Source: Cokeromyces recurvatus
Lineage: Eukaryota > Mucoromycota > Mucoromycetes > Mucorales > Mucoraceae
Direction: 5' to 3'
Length of the DNA stretch: 64,000 nt
Assembly: GCF_025118155.1 (NCBI RefSeq)
Contig: NW_026251396.1
Location: 186,001 to 250,000, forward strand
In this document: piece after piece, positions 37,250 through 48,700 of the stretch
How positions within the stretch are numbered: position 1 is the stretch's first letter
Layout of the letters: each line of letters starts with the position of its first letter
Notes under the pieces: generated by a model
Seen by the model: the letters and a program-made list of their open reading frames with translations, nothing else
Told to the model about the DNA's origin: nothing
The model's database searches: none
Made by a program: the position numbers and the translations under genes

Positions 37250-39660
37250 TTAAATCCGTTTTCTTATTCCACCTAAAGCTACACTATTAGGTATTGAGAG
37301 ACTTTGAAGAAAACTATATAATGATAAGCAAGCCATGATATAATAAATTAAGTGTCGATCAAAAGGGAAATGATTTCCATCCTTTAGAGAATATGACCAA
37401 AGTGAACCACCAAACGTAGGCCCTACATATATTTTTTTTTAAAAAAAAAAGTGTTTACTTCGATAGAAATGAATTGTATGCATATATAATACTATACCGA
37501 GAGCTCGAACAAGTGATATGCAAGATTGGCATAAGCTATATTAACGGAAGTGATGAATATAATGCATAGATATGTAGTTATTAAATTTATTTATTACCCG
37601 TTTACAATCCCAAGTACTTCAGGTTCTGCGGATAAACTTGTCTAATCGTTCTGTTAGTATATATGCATATATTGAATGACATTTACGTACCATTATACCA
37701 AGTCCTGTGAATGAAAAGCAGTTGCCAAGAAATCGAAACAGCAACAATGTTATGTAAGCGAAATTAAATATCCAATTTTGCCCATCATCACTAGTTAATT
37801 CTTTTAGAGTACTCAACTCTGGAAAGAGTAAATAAAGTGGAATAAAAAAAAGGAATGCTGTCTGACAAAGTACTAACGTGGAAAATCTTTTTGTTAATTT
37901 CGGATAAATTACAAACTGAATAATAAGTTGTATGATTCCGAAGCATGACAATACTTTTGCATATTCAGCAGATGTGAAGCCTAATCCACCTGCATAAGTG
38001 GGTGCTGTAAAATAAAGAGGTAAGACTTCATCAAATATCATTGCATGGAAGGAGAATATGCTACAAATAAATAAATATGATAGGTCACACGTAAACCGAG
38101 GGTATATATTGTAAATATATAAAAAAAAACTATAATATGTCATGCCTTTATATACATATATATACTTACGAGTAAGAAAGGATGACAATAAATGAAACAC
38201 TTGATATATCATTTATAGATGCTATCTTAGGTGAACTCAACACTGCTACTTTATTTGAATATTCTGTCGTATCATTTCTTAAAAGTGATGTACACTCATT
38301 TACTTGTTGTTTATCATTTTCTGTGTTCAATGTATTATTTGCTATAACATTGGGATTAGATTCTTTTAAATAAAAGTAAGCAATAATAAACCCGATGGTA
38401 GTTCCACATGAAGATATAAAGCATGGTAAGGAATATGGATACTCCTTTAGAAACTGATTATTACCGAATATAGTTGGAAAGTGCTCAGCTGGCTTACAGA
38501 AATAGCCGCCTATAACAAGGACAATATTAATAATATGCTTTTTTTTTGCGCCTTTATTTCTGAAATTACCTAATGCAGGACCTATTATATATTAAAAATT
38601 ATGCATTCAATATGTATCTTGTTACTTATATATATACATGTATATGCGTGTGTATATGTTTCATTCACTTACCAGCTGTAATTTGTGTTCCAAGATATAT
38701 ACCAAATATAGAGATTAGTTATATGCACATATAACCAGTAATTCATTTTTTTTTTTTTGATTTACCAATCATGCCTGCACCCCAACAAAATCCGAAAAGT
38801 GAAAATGCCTTGGCTTTATTTGTGTTATCTGTGATCTCACTAACTACACTTCTAGCGACACCTGCATTACCATTCATAACACCACATAAAGCGCGTGCAC
38901 TAATAGCCCACCAAAGGTTTTTACTTACACCAAACAAGCATACTGATATTGCATTTCCAATTAATCCGGTCAATAATACTGGCCTTCTTCCATATTTATC
39001 TGATATTTTACCCCACATAAGAGCAGTACAAAATTGAGCTAAAAAGAATATAGAAGCTATCATAGATTTAGATATAAATATATGAAACATTTATAATCTT
39101 ATAAATAACAAATATCATGATAATCTTACTGATCCATCCTGCATAATGACCAATCTCTTTTTCATCGTCTGATAGATGAAAGTCTTTAATCTAGAAGGAA
39201 GAAAAAAAGGCCAAACCAATAAATATATAGGAACCAATATACATATATTTAATTTATATAATACCATAAAATAAATAAACGGGAACAAAATAGTAGATGT
39301 AAGGGGCTCACTAAAGAGTATGATGGAAATGACAAGTATTTGTGATAAGGGTAAAGGTGTTACCGTCTCTTCTTGATGGTTTTCGTAGTTAATAGGCATC
39401 TCTTCTCTAAAAGAATTATATTGAGATGATGCTATATCAGACATGGTAGAACTTTTTCTTCCTATTTCATAATAATTATCAATCTTTAACAGTGACTTAT
39501 CCTTTGCTGGAGTCAAATTTCCATTAGTATGAAAAGAACGAATTGATTGGTTTGTATAATCCATTATACTATGATTATCAGTTTCTTCCATTCTACTATA
39601 TAAATAGCTTGATATACTATCTGTATAGCTTCTAGATAATGTATCTTGTTGTTGATTCAT
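37250..39660 (-). CDS. Major facilitator superfamily transporter (DHA1, ZIFL/TCR-like)
   Basis: Nine exons (39660-39265, 39190-39130, 39056-38766, 38581-38570, 38509-38170, 38060-37691, 37641-37598, 37535-37498, 37422-37250) give 442 residues. About 95 N-terminal residues are polar and Ser-rich, cytosolic and probably regulatory. Transmembrane helices follow, with motif A GKISDKYGRRPVLLTG after TM2, RALCGVMNGNAGVARSVVSE in TM4 and the TM5 GPALGG. The second half includes EPEVLGIVNGLCQSCISLVR, as in the zinc-induced-facilitator/tetracycline-resistance subgroup of DHA1 proton antiporters. The substrate is unknown. Exon 4 is a 12-nt microexon encoding GPAL. Exon 7 uses the internal acceptor GATTAG because the upstream CAG would give an immediate stop. 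Confidence 0.9.
38570..38581 (-). other. 12-nt microexon in the MFS gene
   Basis: GTCCTGCATTAG, flanked by an AATAG acceptor and a GTAATT donor. It joins a phase-1 exon ending in GMI to one beginning GGYFCKP and supplies the GPAL of the highly conserved TM5 GPxxGG motif. Confidence 0.8.
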
Positions 39661-40023
39661 GATATAGATATTTAGGAAAAGAAAAAAAAATTATCTAAAA
39701 AAAAAAATATACAAATATTTAAATAAAGAAAAAGATAGGGGGTAATTTCGAGATCTTCATTTTACTGTATTCCATAATCAAATAAAGTCACGTACAACAT
39801 GTATTTGTAAACAATTGTATTCACATTGACTTAAATGTGTATATATCTACTATTCAGTCGTTCCACTGCCAATTCAAGGATTTTGCGAAAAAAAAAAATC
39901 ACGGGCTACAAACAGTCATTGAAATTTTTCTCAGAAAGTCCCTCAGTTTTTATTTTAAAGCTCAATTCGTGGATTGTGAGTAACTGATTTCACAGTTTTA
40001 TTAAAAAATTGTTATGTTAAATA
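39661..40023. other. Short intergenic region
   Basis: A-rich leader of the MFS gene followed by sequence without recognisable coding content. Confidence 0.5.
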
Positions 40024-40320
40024 GGAAGATGGCTTAAACAATTTATAAACTGATTCTTTGAGTGTTTTATTATGTTATCGAGATGCTGGATGGACACTTC
40101 GTTTGCAGCACTAACAATTCAACTCTCCAATGATTCGGTTACTTGTAACCTCTTCTCAAAATTTTATTTTGTAAACAGAGCGGGGCGATTATTCATGGCG
40201 AGATAAAAGCCTTGCATATCGTTCATATCATCCATATTATCCAAAATGTCGAGGAGTTCGCTAATAAACTTAAAAATTATTGTGAGTATTCTGAGCATCA
40301 AAACCTTCTTAAAGGAACCA
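40024..40320 (-). pseudogene. Second, deleted relic of a Tc1/mariner-type transposase
   Basis: Minus-strand translation gives KFISELLDILDNMDDMNDMQ, then GFYLAMNNRPALFTK, a stop, RLQVTESLES, a stop, and VSIQHLDNIIKHSKNQF, then INCL. The first block matches the strand leading to the second catalytic Asp (usual form xVMDNAPIH, here AMNNRPALF, so that Asp is lost). The last block matches the transposase C-terminus and lines up with the plus-strand relic at 26.9 kb. The third acid region (YLPPYSPELNPIEQFW) is missing, so there is an internal deletion as well as two stops. Confidence 0.65.
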
Positions 40321-40492
40321 TTGCTGACTAATATATAAAGCACAATAATGATACAACAGCAGCATATCAATAAGAGAACATAATACTATAGTTTTAGTCT
40401 TATACGTTTAATCACATAGCGCAAGAGTGTAATAAAAAAAAAATACATGAACGAAAGAGTTTTTATTTTAGCTTAAAAAAAAATATACATAT

Positions 40493-41571
40493 TTATAATC
40501 TGTTATTTAAATATGCATCCTTCAAAGATAAAGGGCTTTTAAATTTGCTGAAAAGTTCTTCTTTCAATCCTGAATTATAACAAGCTGACCAATTCATTTT
40601 TCCTTGCATTTTGCTTCTAAATCTCCTTACAAAAAACAAGTCAGCGCTCTCAATGGTTTCAATTGGAGTCACAGTAGTGTCTTGTTCCTTTTCGAAAAAA
40701 AGCTTTTGACGCTTCTCTGTGAACTCCACTCCATTTTTGGCGTATGCTCTTATTTTTCTTATTGAGCTTTCTGAATTTTCTTGTGCACATTTCATAATTT
40801 TTTCGAATTGCTTATTTGTCTTTTCAAGAACATCATTTGCCAAATCAATCAAACTATTTTCGATCGTGGTATATTGCAGAAAAGAGCGGTAGGCAATTTT
40901 GTAAATCTTTCTAAGTTCCTCATCCTCATTCTCATCCAAAGCCATGATGCTTTTTTGTTGACTGCATAAGAAATAGCTTAATGCTACAATAGGTGTCATA
41001 CTGGATTGGTCAATTATAGAGGATGAGATAGAATCCAAGGAGTAAATATGAATAGAATTTGCCCAGAATTGCTTGTGTGCTGTGTAATAGGGGCAACTCT
41101 CTTCTATTATGAGATCATTAAGGAGCGATCTACTTGAGAATCCCTTAACGGCAAAGACGATGACTTTTGGGAACATCTTATATGTATCATGAACACTCAA
41201 ACAATATCAATTTATTCTTTTCATAAACGAAATATCAATTGTTTGTTGTATTTCAACAATTATTGGAAAAGCAGTTTCTGTTGGTTTGTTTGTTTTAGGA
41301 ATGTAAAGAATATCTGATTTTCGTCCGTCAGAAAATTCGTTTGAAGTAACACAGTATAAAGAACTGTTAACATGACCATCTAATGTAAAAGAATTTATAA
41401 ATTTCTAAAATTCTATCAATCAGTGTTGAACTACAAACATACCAGTAGCTGCATTAATAACAATATTTATAATTTCTTCTTCCTTGAAAAGCAATTTACT
41501 TGACAGATCATTCCTTGAGAGTCTTGGTAGAGTTATAGTAAAAATTTCATCAACGGTAGAATTTGTTTCTA
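40493..41571 (-). pseudogene. Broken PD-(D/E)XK nuclease-like gene
   Basis: Frame 41571-41443, a 63-bp intron, then 41379-40493. A TGA at 41209-41207 interrupts otherwise continuous protein text (FMKRIN, stop, YCLSVHDTYKMFPKVIVFA). The segment SDGRKSDILYIPK, then AFPIIVEIQQTIDISFMKRI, has the D-x(n)-E-x-Q spacing and beta-strand character of PD-(D/E)XK nuclease folds. The C-terminal part (SMTPIVALSYFL, then helices rich in Glu/Lys) is long and mostly alpha. I have a general impression that such proteins are multicopy in Mucoromycota genomes, but cannot verify it here. The 5' end is not identified: an in-frame stop lies just upstream of 41571, so an acceptor at about 41572 is assumed. It could be functional only by readthrough or if the stop is a sequencing error. 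Confidence 0.6.
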
Positions 41572-41738
41572 AATAATATTATGAGTTCCATGATGCTTGT
41601 TTTAAGTACAAAGATAAGGAAAGAGAAAAAAGAAAAGACAAGTCTGTGAAAACTTCGTATAGTTTTACTAAAAAGAATAATACAAAAACTGTACAAAAGA
41701 AAAAATAATACAAAAAGATGTCAAGGGCTATTTATATG

Positions 41739-41769
<31 letters not shown>

Positions 41770-43523
41770 GACTAATTCTCTTTATAAAGGTAAACACAAG
41801 CATGCGATATATTATACTTGTTTGTTACGCAAACAGGTGCACACCTAACGTAGTTTACTATTTTCCACTTTTCACCACAGCTAAACCATCTCTTATATGA
41901 TTGCCTATTTCAATCTCTTTGTCTCTAATAAATTAAATACACTTTTTTTCTTCATCTTTTCGTTCTTTGAGGTGATTGACACTCGATAAGCTAATATATC
42001 TTCTTTCCATTGAAGCAAACTTATCCTTAAATTGTCTATTTTGGATTGCTGATATTTTTCTCCTTTTTATATATACACGTTAAAATAATAATTTTGAAAT
42101 TGATGCTTAAAAAATTATTTTGCAAATTATATAAAGAAAAGCATCACTAATAGTAGAATTAGTAACTGCAAAAAGATAACTTGTAGAGCTTTTCCTCTTT
42201 AATCACGGTATTCTTATCTACTTTTAATAATCTTCTTTATGAGGTTACACCACAGACACACATAGCATTATTATAATCCCGCTTGGACAATTTTTAACGA
42301 ATTATCAAGTAAACTTTGAAAAAACAAAAAAGATTCCATATAAATTATATTTGGATCACCAGAATTATGACTTTGATAAAGTGTCAAGTAATAAATAATA
42401 TGAATATTATAGTCTTTGTCATTGTCCTGACACCATTATTATTTCCAAAAAATGTAAAGTTTTTTAATACACTTGATAATTTAATTTTTTTTTTCAACTT
42501 TATCGAGTAAATATAATAAATTATATCATTATCATTAAATATTTACTATTGATAATAATAATAATAGTCTGTGCCTTAAAATATAGATATCATCTAATTA
42601 GGTATATTGGACGTTAAAATAGAGAATAAGTAAGCTTAATACCGGAGATACTCATCAGTAATTTGTTAAGAAGCAATAGATATGAGTAGCAGCCCAAACT
42701 TTTATAGATGCAGTTCGTGTCAATTTATTACTACTTATTGTATTTAAATATGCAGCAATTTTTATAAATAGTACATGAGCAAAAATATTAACAAAAAGGA
42801 TTTAGAAACTGCTGATAATATCAGAACAAATAAAAAACATAAAGCTTAACCAAAAAATATCACAACGACTCACTACACAAATTTTATCTGCGGGCTTTAT
42901 GATGCTATAGATGAGACTAAAAGTATGATCCTCCACCAATACAATAAATATATATAGAAAGAAAAGGTCATAGAGTTATATAATTCCTTCAAACTAATGC
43001 TATCGAATATTTCTAGTGTTTGACCAGATATAAACAGAAGAAACTTTATAAATATAACTTTTATTGATGACTTCAATACCCCCCTCCCCGCTTTTTTTTT
43101 AATTTTAAATATCAAATATAAAATAGTATAAAGAAAAAACTTAAAAACAAGTTTAGTATCCAAGTAAATACTCAAATTCTTTTGTTGCTTATTTTGAAAC
43201 AATTGTTAGCTTTGTTAAGAGCATTTTTTTCCAAATACCTTGCTATACTCTTATATCACTCTCAAATTTACTGAAAATACAATATATAAATTGATTAAGT
43301 TGATTATTAGACACTCGACTGTTTATGTAATCATCTAAACACTCGTATTTTCATCCTAGTAACTTCCACTTCCTTATTGATAAAATAAAATGGTAGTGCA
43401 TCTTTATTAAAAAAAAGATATATTAATGTAAAAGAATGTTGCGCTTTATAACAATTATTATGATCAAATTCTGTCATTGTTTGCTGTACTCAAAAAGAAA
43501 AAAAAAAGAAAAAAAAAACATAT
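41572..43523. other. Intergenic AT-rich region
   Basis: About 1.95 kb with only short chance frames (42316-42510 plus, 42897-43202 minus). Includes about 27 T at 41738-41764. It may hold the lost 5' end of the adjacent nuclease-like relic. Nothing else recognised. Confidence 0.55.
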
Positions 43524-44877
43524 CTAACCTAAATAATAGATTAATCCAAATATACAAGCCAACCACAAAGTACGTTGATTATTAATTAATGGATTAGCGT
43601 CAGATTGGGTATTTCCTCCGTCGTTACCAGATTTTGAAGAAGGCTTTTGACCAACTGTAGGGATCATATTAGCTTCTTTCATATCAGATGTACAACTCCA
43701 TTTACTTCCTTTAACAATATTGTCTCCCTTAAGTTTTCGCTCGATTTCAGGGCAACCAAGTTGTGAGGAAGTTGATTGAAGACGCATACCACCACGTACA
43801 TCTTGTAAACTAGGTAAATCATATTTATTGAAAGAGCCTGCTAAATCAATTGTACCATAAACCTCAGATAATAAAGGAAAGCCATCGATAGAGGTTAATT
43901 GCGTATTGTTACCAACTGATAAAGCACCATTAATACGAGTTAAGTTTTTGAAGGATGTCTCTCCTAGTTTATTATTATTTGCAATCGTAACAGTGCCACC
44001 AATAGTTTCAACACTATCCAAATTGAGTGTCATGAAATCATTTTCATGGAATGAGATATCAGATTTAATAGTGCTTAATGCAGGAAGACTGATAGCAGCC
44101 AAATTGAGGAAAGTTGCTGTATTGATAGTTTTCAATTGATTAGCCTATAAAATTTATTATTATTATTACTTTGCTATACTATTCCTTTATATAAATGATT
44201 CATTTTTGTATTTTTACCTCGAATGTCATAGCACGATTGTTACCTAAAACCAAAATATCACCTTTAACTTCCTTAACAGAATTAAAATCGAATGATTTCA
44301 AGTAAACATTATTCGTCAGAATGAATGTATCAAGCGTCTCAGGTTTGAAACCCTCTACTCTAGGAGCACGTGTATCTTCAATACGCATACTAACAATCTT
44401 AGAAAGACCAGAAGGGAAATGAATTACTTCCAAAGCAGGTAAAACAGCCATTGAAAATGATTTAGCCTCAGTAAGCTTGGGAAATTCTGCTTTACTCAGG
44501 ATTGTGTGATTTTCCACTTTAATATGTCCATCTACTTTTTGCAAATCAGGAGCACTGAAGGAGAGGAGATCAGCATTTCCAGTTAAAATCAAGTCACCGA
44601 TAATTTGTTGAACACCGTCTAATCGGAGATTAGCAACAGCCAGTTGATCAATGTTAATGGCGCCCTTAAAAATTTTGCAAGATTTGATAGCGTCTAAATC
44701 AGATTGTGTATTCACCTTGATGCTCTTTTCACATACTAAACATAAATAAATGTTACATACTTTTTACATTAATTCATTTTTTTTTAAAAAAAAATCATTA
44801 TCACCTTTATCTTCTGCCCCTAAACCGAGCGTAAATAACGTAGCGAAAACAATAGTAGTTAAAGTAAGTTTTACCAT
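43524..44877 (-). CDS. ECM33: Ecm33/Sps2-type GPI-anchored cell-wall protein
   Basis: Secreted leucine-rich (receptor L-domain-like) protein needed for fungal cell-wall integrity. Exons 44877-44805, 44735-44218 and 44144-43524 give 403 residues. Residues 1-20 (MVKLTLTTIVFATLFTLGLG) form a signal peptide. The mature N-terminus has the VCEKSIKVNTQSDLDAIKSC cysteine pair that opens the Ecm33 domain. Repeating strands follow, such as IIGDLILTGNADLLSFSAPD, VKGDILVLGNN and IGGTVTIANNNKLG. The C-terminus has the LGCPEI...WSC cysteines, a Ser/Asn/Gly linker and a hydrophobic tail (LWLACIFGLIYYLG) for GPI attachment. Length and layout are typical. Confidence 0.92.
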
Positions 44878-45796
44878 CTTATGTAAAAGAAAAAAAAAGG
44901 GGGGGAAACAAAAAAGAGACAATAGTGACAATTAAAAATATTTTTTGTTTAAATATAAAGTAAAATGCATTATTATTATTTTTTTTTAATAAAAAGAATG
45001 TTAATGTTTATCAGAATTAATCCAGCTTTTACGGATGAAATTACAACATTTTTTTTTTCTTTTTTATTGTCATTACAATATATGAAATACTGCAAGCAAT
45101 TCCCCTTCTTTTGAGAAGTTCATAATGCATAGAGAAGAAAAAGGAGGAAGGATGTGTAGTCATTTATAAGATTTTTTTTAAATTCTTTCTGCAGATTATA
45201 TAAACATATAACGCATAATAGAATTTTACGGTAAAGTTATGCATAATGTGATGTTTCAAGCTTGACACTAATACAAGAAGTCTGGCCCATATTTAAGTTT
45301 TGAAAAAAAAATACTTTCCGGAAGAGATAGTATATTTTAAGAAACTTTGTTAATAACATGATACTATAAAAGGCGTATATCAATTATCATCTTGAAACTG
45401 TATCCTTCAATCGTAGTCAACTATTTAAATTTATAGAATTCAATATATTATTTACATATTATTTTTTTTTTATAAATATAAACTAAAGAATAATTAGATG
45501 GTGAAGGTGCTTAGTTAGTAAACCATATTTTTTTTTCATATAATATATTGATCTGTATCATGTTTATATGCACATTAAGGAATTCCAAATATTTGTATAA
45601 AATCTAATGCTGTATATATATTCATTTATTTGTAATATAATTCATGAATAAAAGGAAGTTATATGTATTCAGCTGAAGAAGAAAAAAAAAACAAAGTAAC
45701 ATAGATGACATTATATATAAGCATTTGATAGAATGATGTTGTAGATATTTTAATTAAAAGTACTAGATATTCCACGGAAAATCAAGTTAGTTTCAA
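44878..45796. other. Intergenic region
   Basis: 0.92 kb, AT-rich, with no supported gene. Contains the ECM33 promoter (A/G-rich just upstream of the ATG) and the SKI2 3' flank. Confidence 0.55.
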
Positions 45797-48700
45797 TTAT
45801 ATCTATACAAAGGGATAAATATGAAGACTTACCAAACTTGCTGCAAAAACAATATCACGCTTAATATCCTGCTCAGCTTGCTCCATTTTCTTATAAAGAC
45901 TTGTATCTCCAACCATACGAGCAGCACCCATTACTTCACGACAAGTTTCATCTAGTCGACTAATACATCTCACAATAGATCCTTCTAATACATCAGTCAA
46001 ATCGGTAATACTTTTAAATGACTAAAAATAAAAATACATAAATTATTCAAAATTTAAAAATATTAAAGAACAAATTACCAGTCCTCTTGCCCATTCATAA
46101 ACGACTTCTACTAAACCAAATTTAAGACCACTCACGTAATCCTCAACTGATATAGGTAGCCCACACTCAACTTGAAGTTCAGCAATTTTACGAGCATATG
46201 CTAAAATGACTTCTTTACCCTTCACTAACTTGGGCGTCAATCTTGGTTCACTAGCATTGCGTTCCTGAAATACGAAACAAGAGAGAAGAGCAACAACTTC
46301 AGCAGGTTCATAATCTGCAAAAACGTTGTCTAATACTAACTCTGTCAATAATAATTCGTCAGCAGAGTTAATTTCACAAGCAACACGTCCTTTAAGTTGA
46401 ACAGTGCCTTGATCATCAATATAATTAAGTTGTCGTAAAACTTCAATACGTTGATGATAATCAGGAAGCAATTCTAAGTTTTGATCAGAGATGGTCATTT
46501 TCAGCATTTCTATTTGACTTGATAATTTCTTATGATCATGAATAAGTCCATACTATAAATGCAAAATTAATAACATCCTAAAATAAATAATAATAGTAAT
46601 AATAAAAAAACTTACATGTTCATTAAATTCAGGACACTTTGTACATTGGAATTCGGTACGAAGTCGTTTAATAAGAGAGTTTCTGGAACGTGACATTTCT
46701 TGGAACTCCATATCCTTAATTTTACCAAAATCAAACTCAACTATACCGCTTCTCTTAGCATCGAGACCAAATGCTTCTAATTGTTGACGAGCATTGACGG
46801 CTTCTACCGAGTCTGTACCAGCCATAATAGCATCCACATCAATCTTAACCGTTAATCGAGAAATAAACAAAATATCGGGAGCTCCTACTGTAATAATGCT
46901 CGTTTTACCCTCTCCACTATCTGATGCGCATATAGTAGTGATAGGTAAAGGAACTGATTCATCCAAGTTAAGAGAACTATTATTATCAAAATCCTTTGAT
47001 GATAAAATAAGGCAGTAAAAGGAACGATGTTGTGAATTAGCTGTACTTATGGGTAAGGGTTTTAAGATCATAGCAGGTACATTTCTATATATATTCGTAT
47101 TGACGACGATCAAACGACCTGTAGAAAGAGCTCTATTACCGGTAGGCGTATTACTAATAAATTGTGTCATCATATTACGAGTAAGGAAAATAACTTCACC
47201 GGACATATCATAAAACTTTTCAAGATCAGGTTCACAAATCGCACAGTCAAGTTGACGTAGTGCACTTCGCTTTTGCTCACTTTCATCTACTAATCGTTTT
47301 GTTTCAGGCAAGAGCTTTTGAGCACTATTTTCAGAAAAACTACGTTTAATCATTTCCTCAACTTTTAATGCCTCCACACGTAATAAGTTCAAAATCATAT
47401 TATATGTCAATCTGAATTGTGATTCAAGTTTTGTAGGTTTACCCAAGATCATAGTAGATAAACAAGAGATTTCTGGTGGTTCATCACCTCCTGTAGCAAG
47501 AATAACCACACCAGTATTATCAAGCCCACGACGACCTGCACGACCGGACATTTGAGTATATTCACCTGGTAGCAAATCACGGAAATTACGACCATCATGT
47601 TTACGAATACTTGAAAACACAACACTTCTAGCGGGCATATTAACACCCATTGCAAATGTTTCTGTTGCAAATAAAACTTTGACTAAACCGCGAGCAAACA
47701 AGATTTCAACCATTTCCTTAATAATTGGTAATAGACCACCATGATGTACAGCAATTCCTCGACTTAATAAGTCTCTCATTCTTAATATTTGTGGTAAGTA
47801 TTTATCTGAACCACGAAGACGAACCAAACTACGCTCAATAAAAACATGAATTTCACTTTTTTCTAAACTGGTACATAAATCCGTCTTTGTAAGACCACTT
47901 GCATATTCTTCACATCGCTTTTTCGAAAAAGTGAAAATAACAACAGGTAAAAGACTCTTGGTTTTTAACATACCAATCAGATGCACAAATAAATTACGAT
48001 CCTAAATAAATATTTATATGTATATATTAAGAGGAATAAGTAAGTAATCTTTAATAAAATAATATACTATTTACCGTTTGCATAGCTGCTTGATAACTGC
48101 GACCTACAGATCGATTACCTCCTCGAGCAACAGAACCGCCTCTTCCTCCACGACCACCTCGAGCATTGGGCGAAACTCTATTAGCCTTATCAATTTGTTC
48201 CTTGCGTTTTAACATAGCATCCTTAGCTTTATTGTAACTTCAAAGAAAAAAAAATAATTAATATACTGTGTCACATTCGTATGCTTGAGCATCTTACCCA
48301 ACCATGTTTAATTTGTTTTCATTAGCTCCAACAATTTTGTATATATCTTTATTTGCATAAATATAATGCTCGAGAGGCACAGGTCTCTTTAATGTACTGA
48401 TAACATAAATATCTTTCTTTTTAGTACGACTAATATATAAAATAATAGTATTAGTATTCTCTTTCAATATTAAATGAAAAAAAAAATTACCCAACCCAGC
48501 CTGCAAATTCTTTTGTATTGGGGACTGTAGCAGATAATAAAATAATATTAACATGGGCAGGCAGCATAATAATAACCTCTTCCCAAACTACGCCTCTCTA
48601 AAAAAAATACATTAAAAACTTTTCTACTTTGCCTTCAAGTTGATTAATACCTCTAAATCATTAACATAATGAACTTCATCGAATATGACAAATTCTACAT

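Noticed and set aside
46794..47018. Plus frame inside SKI2
   Set aside because: Antisense shadow of conserved helicase sequence.
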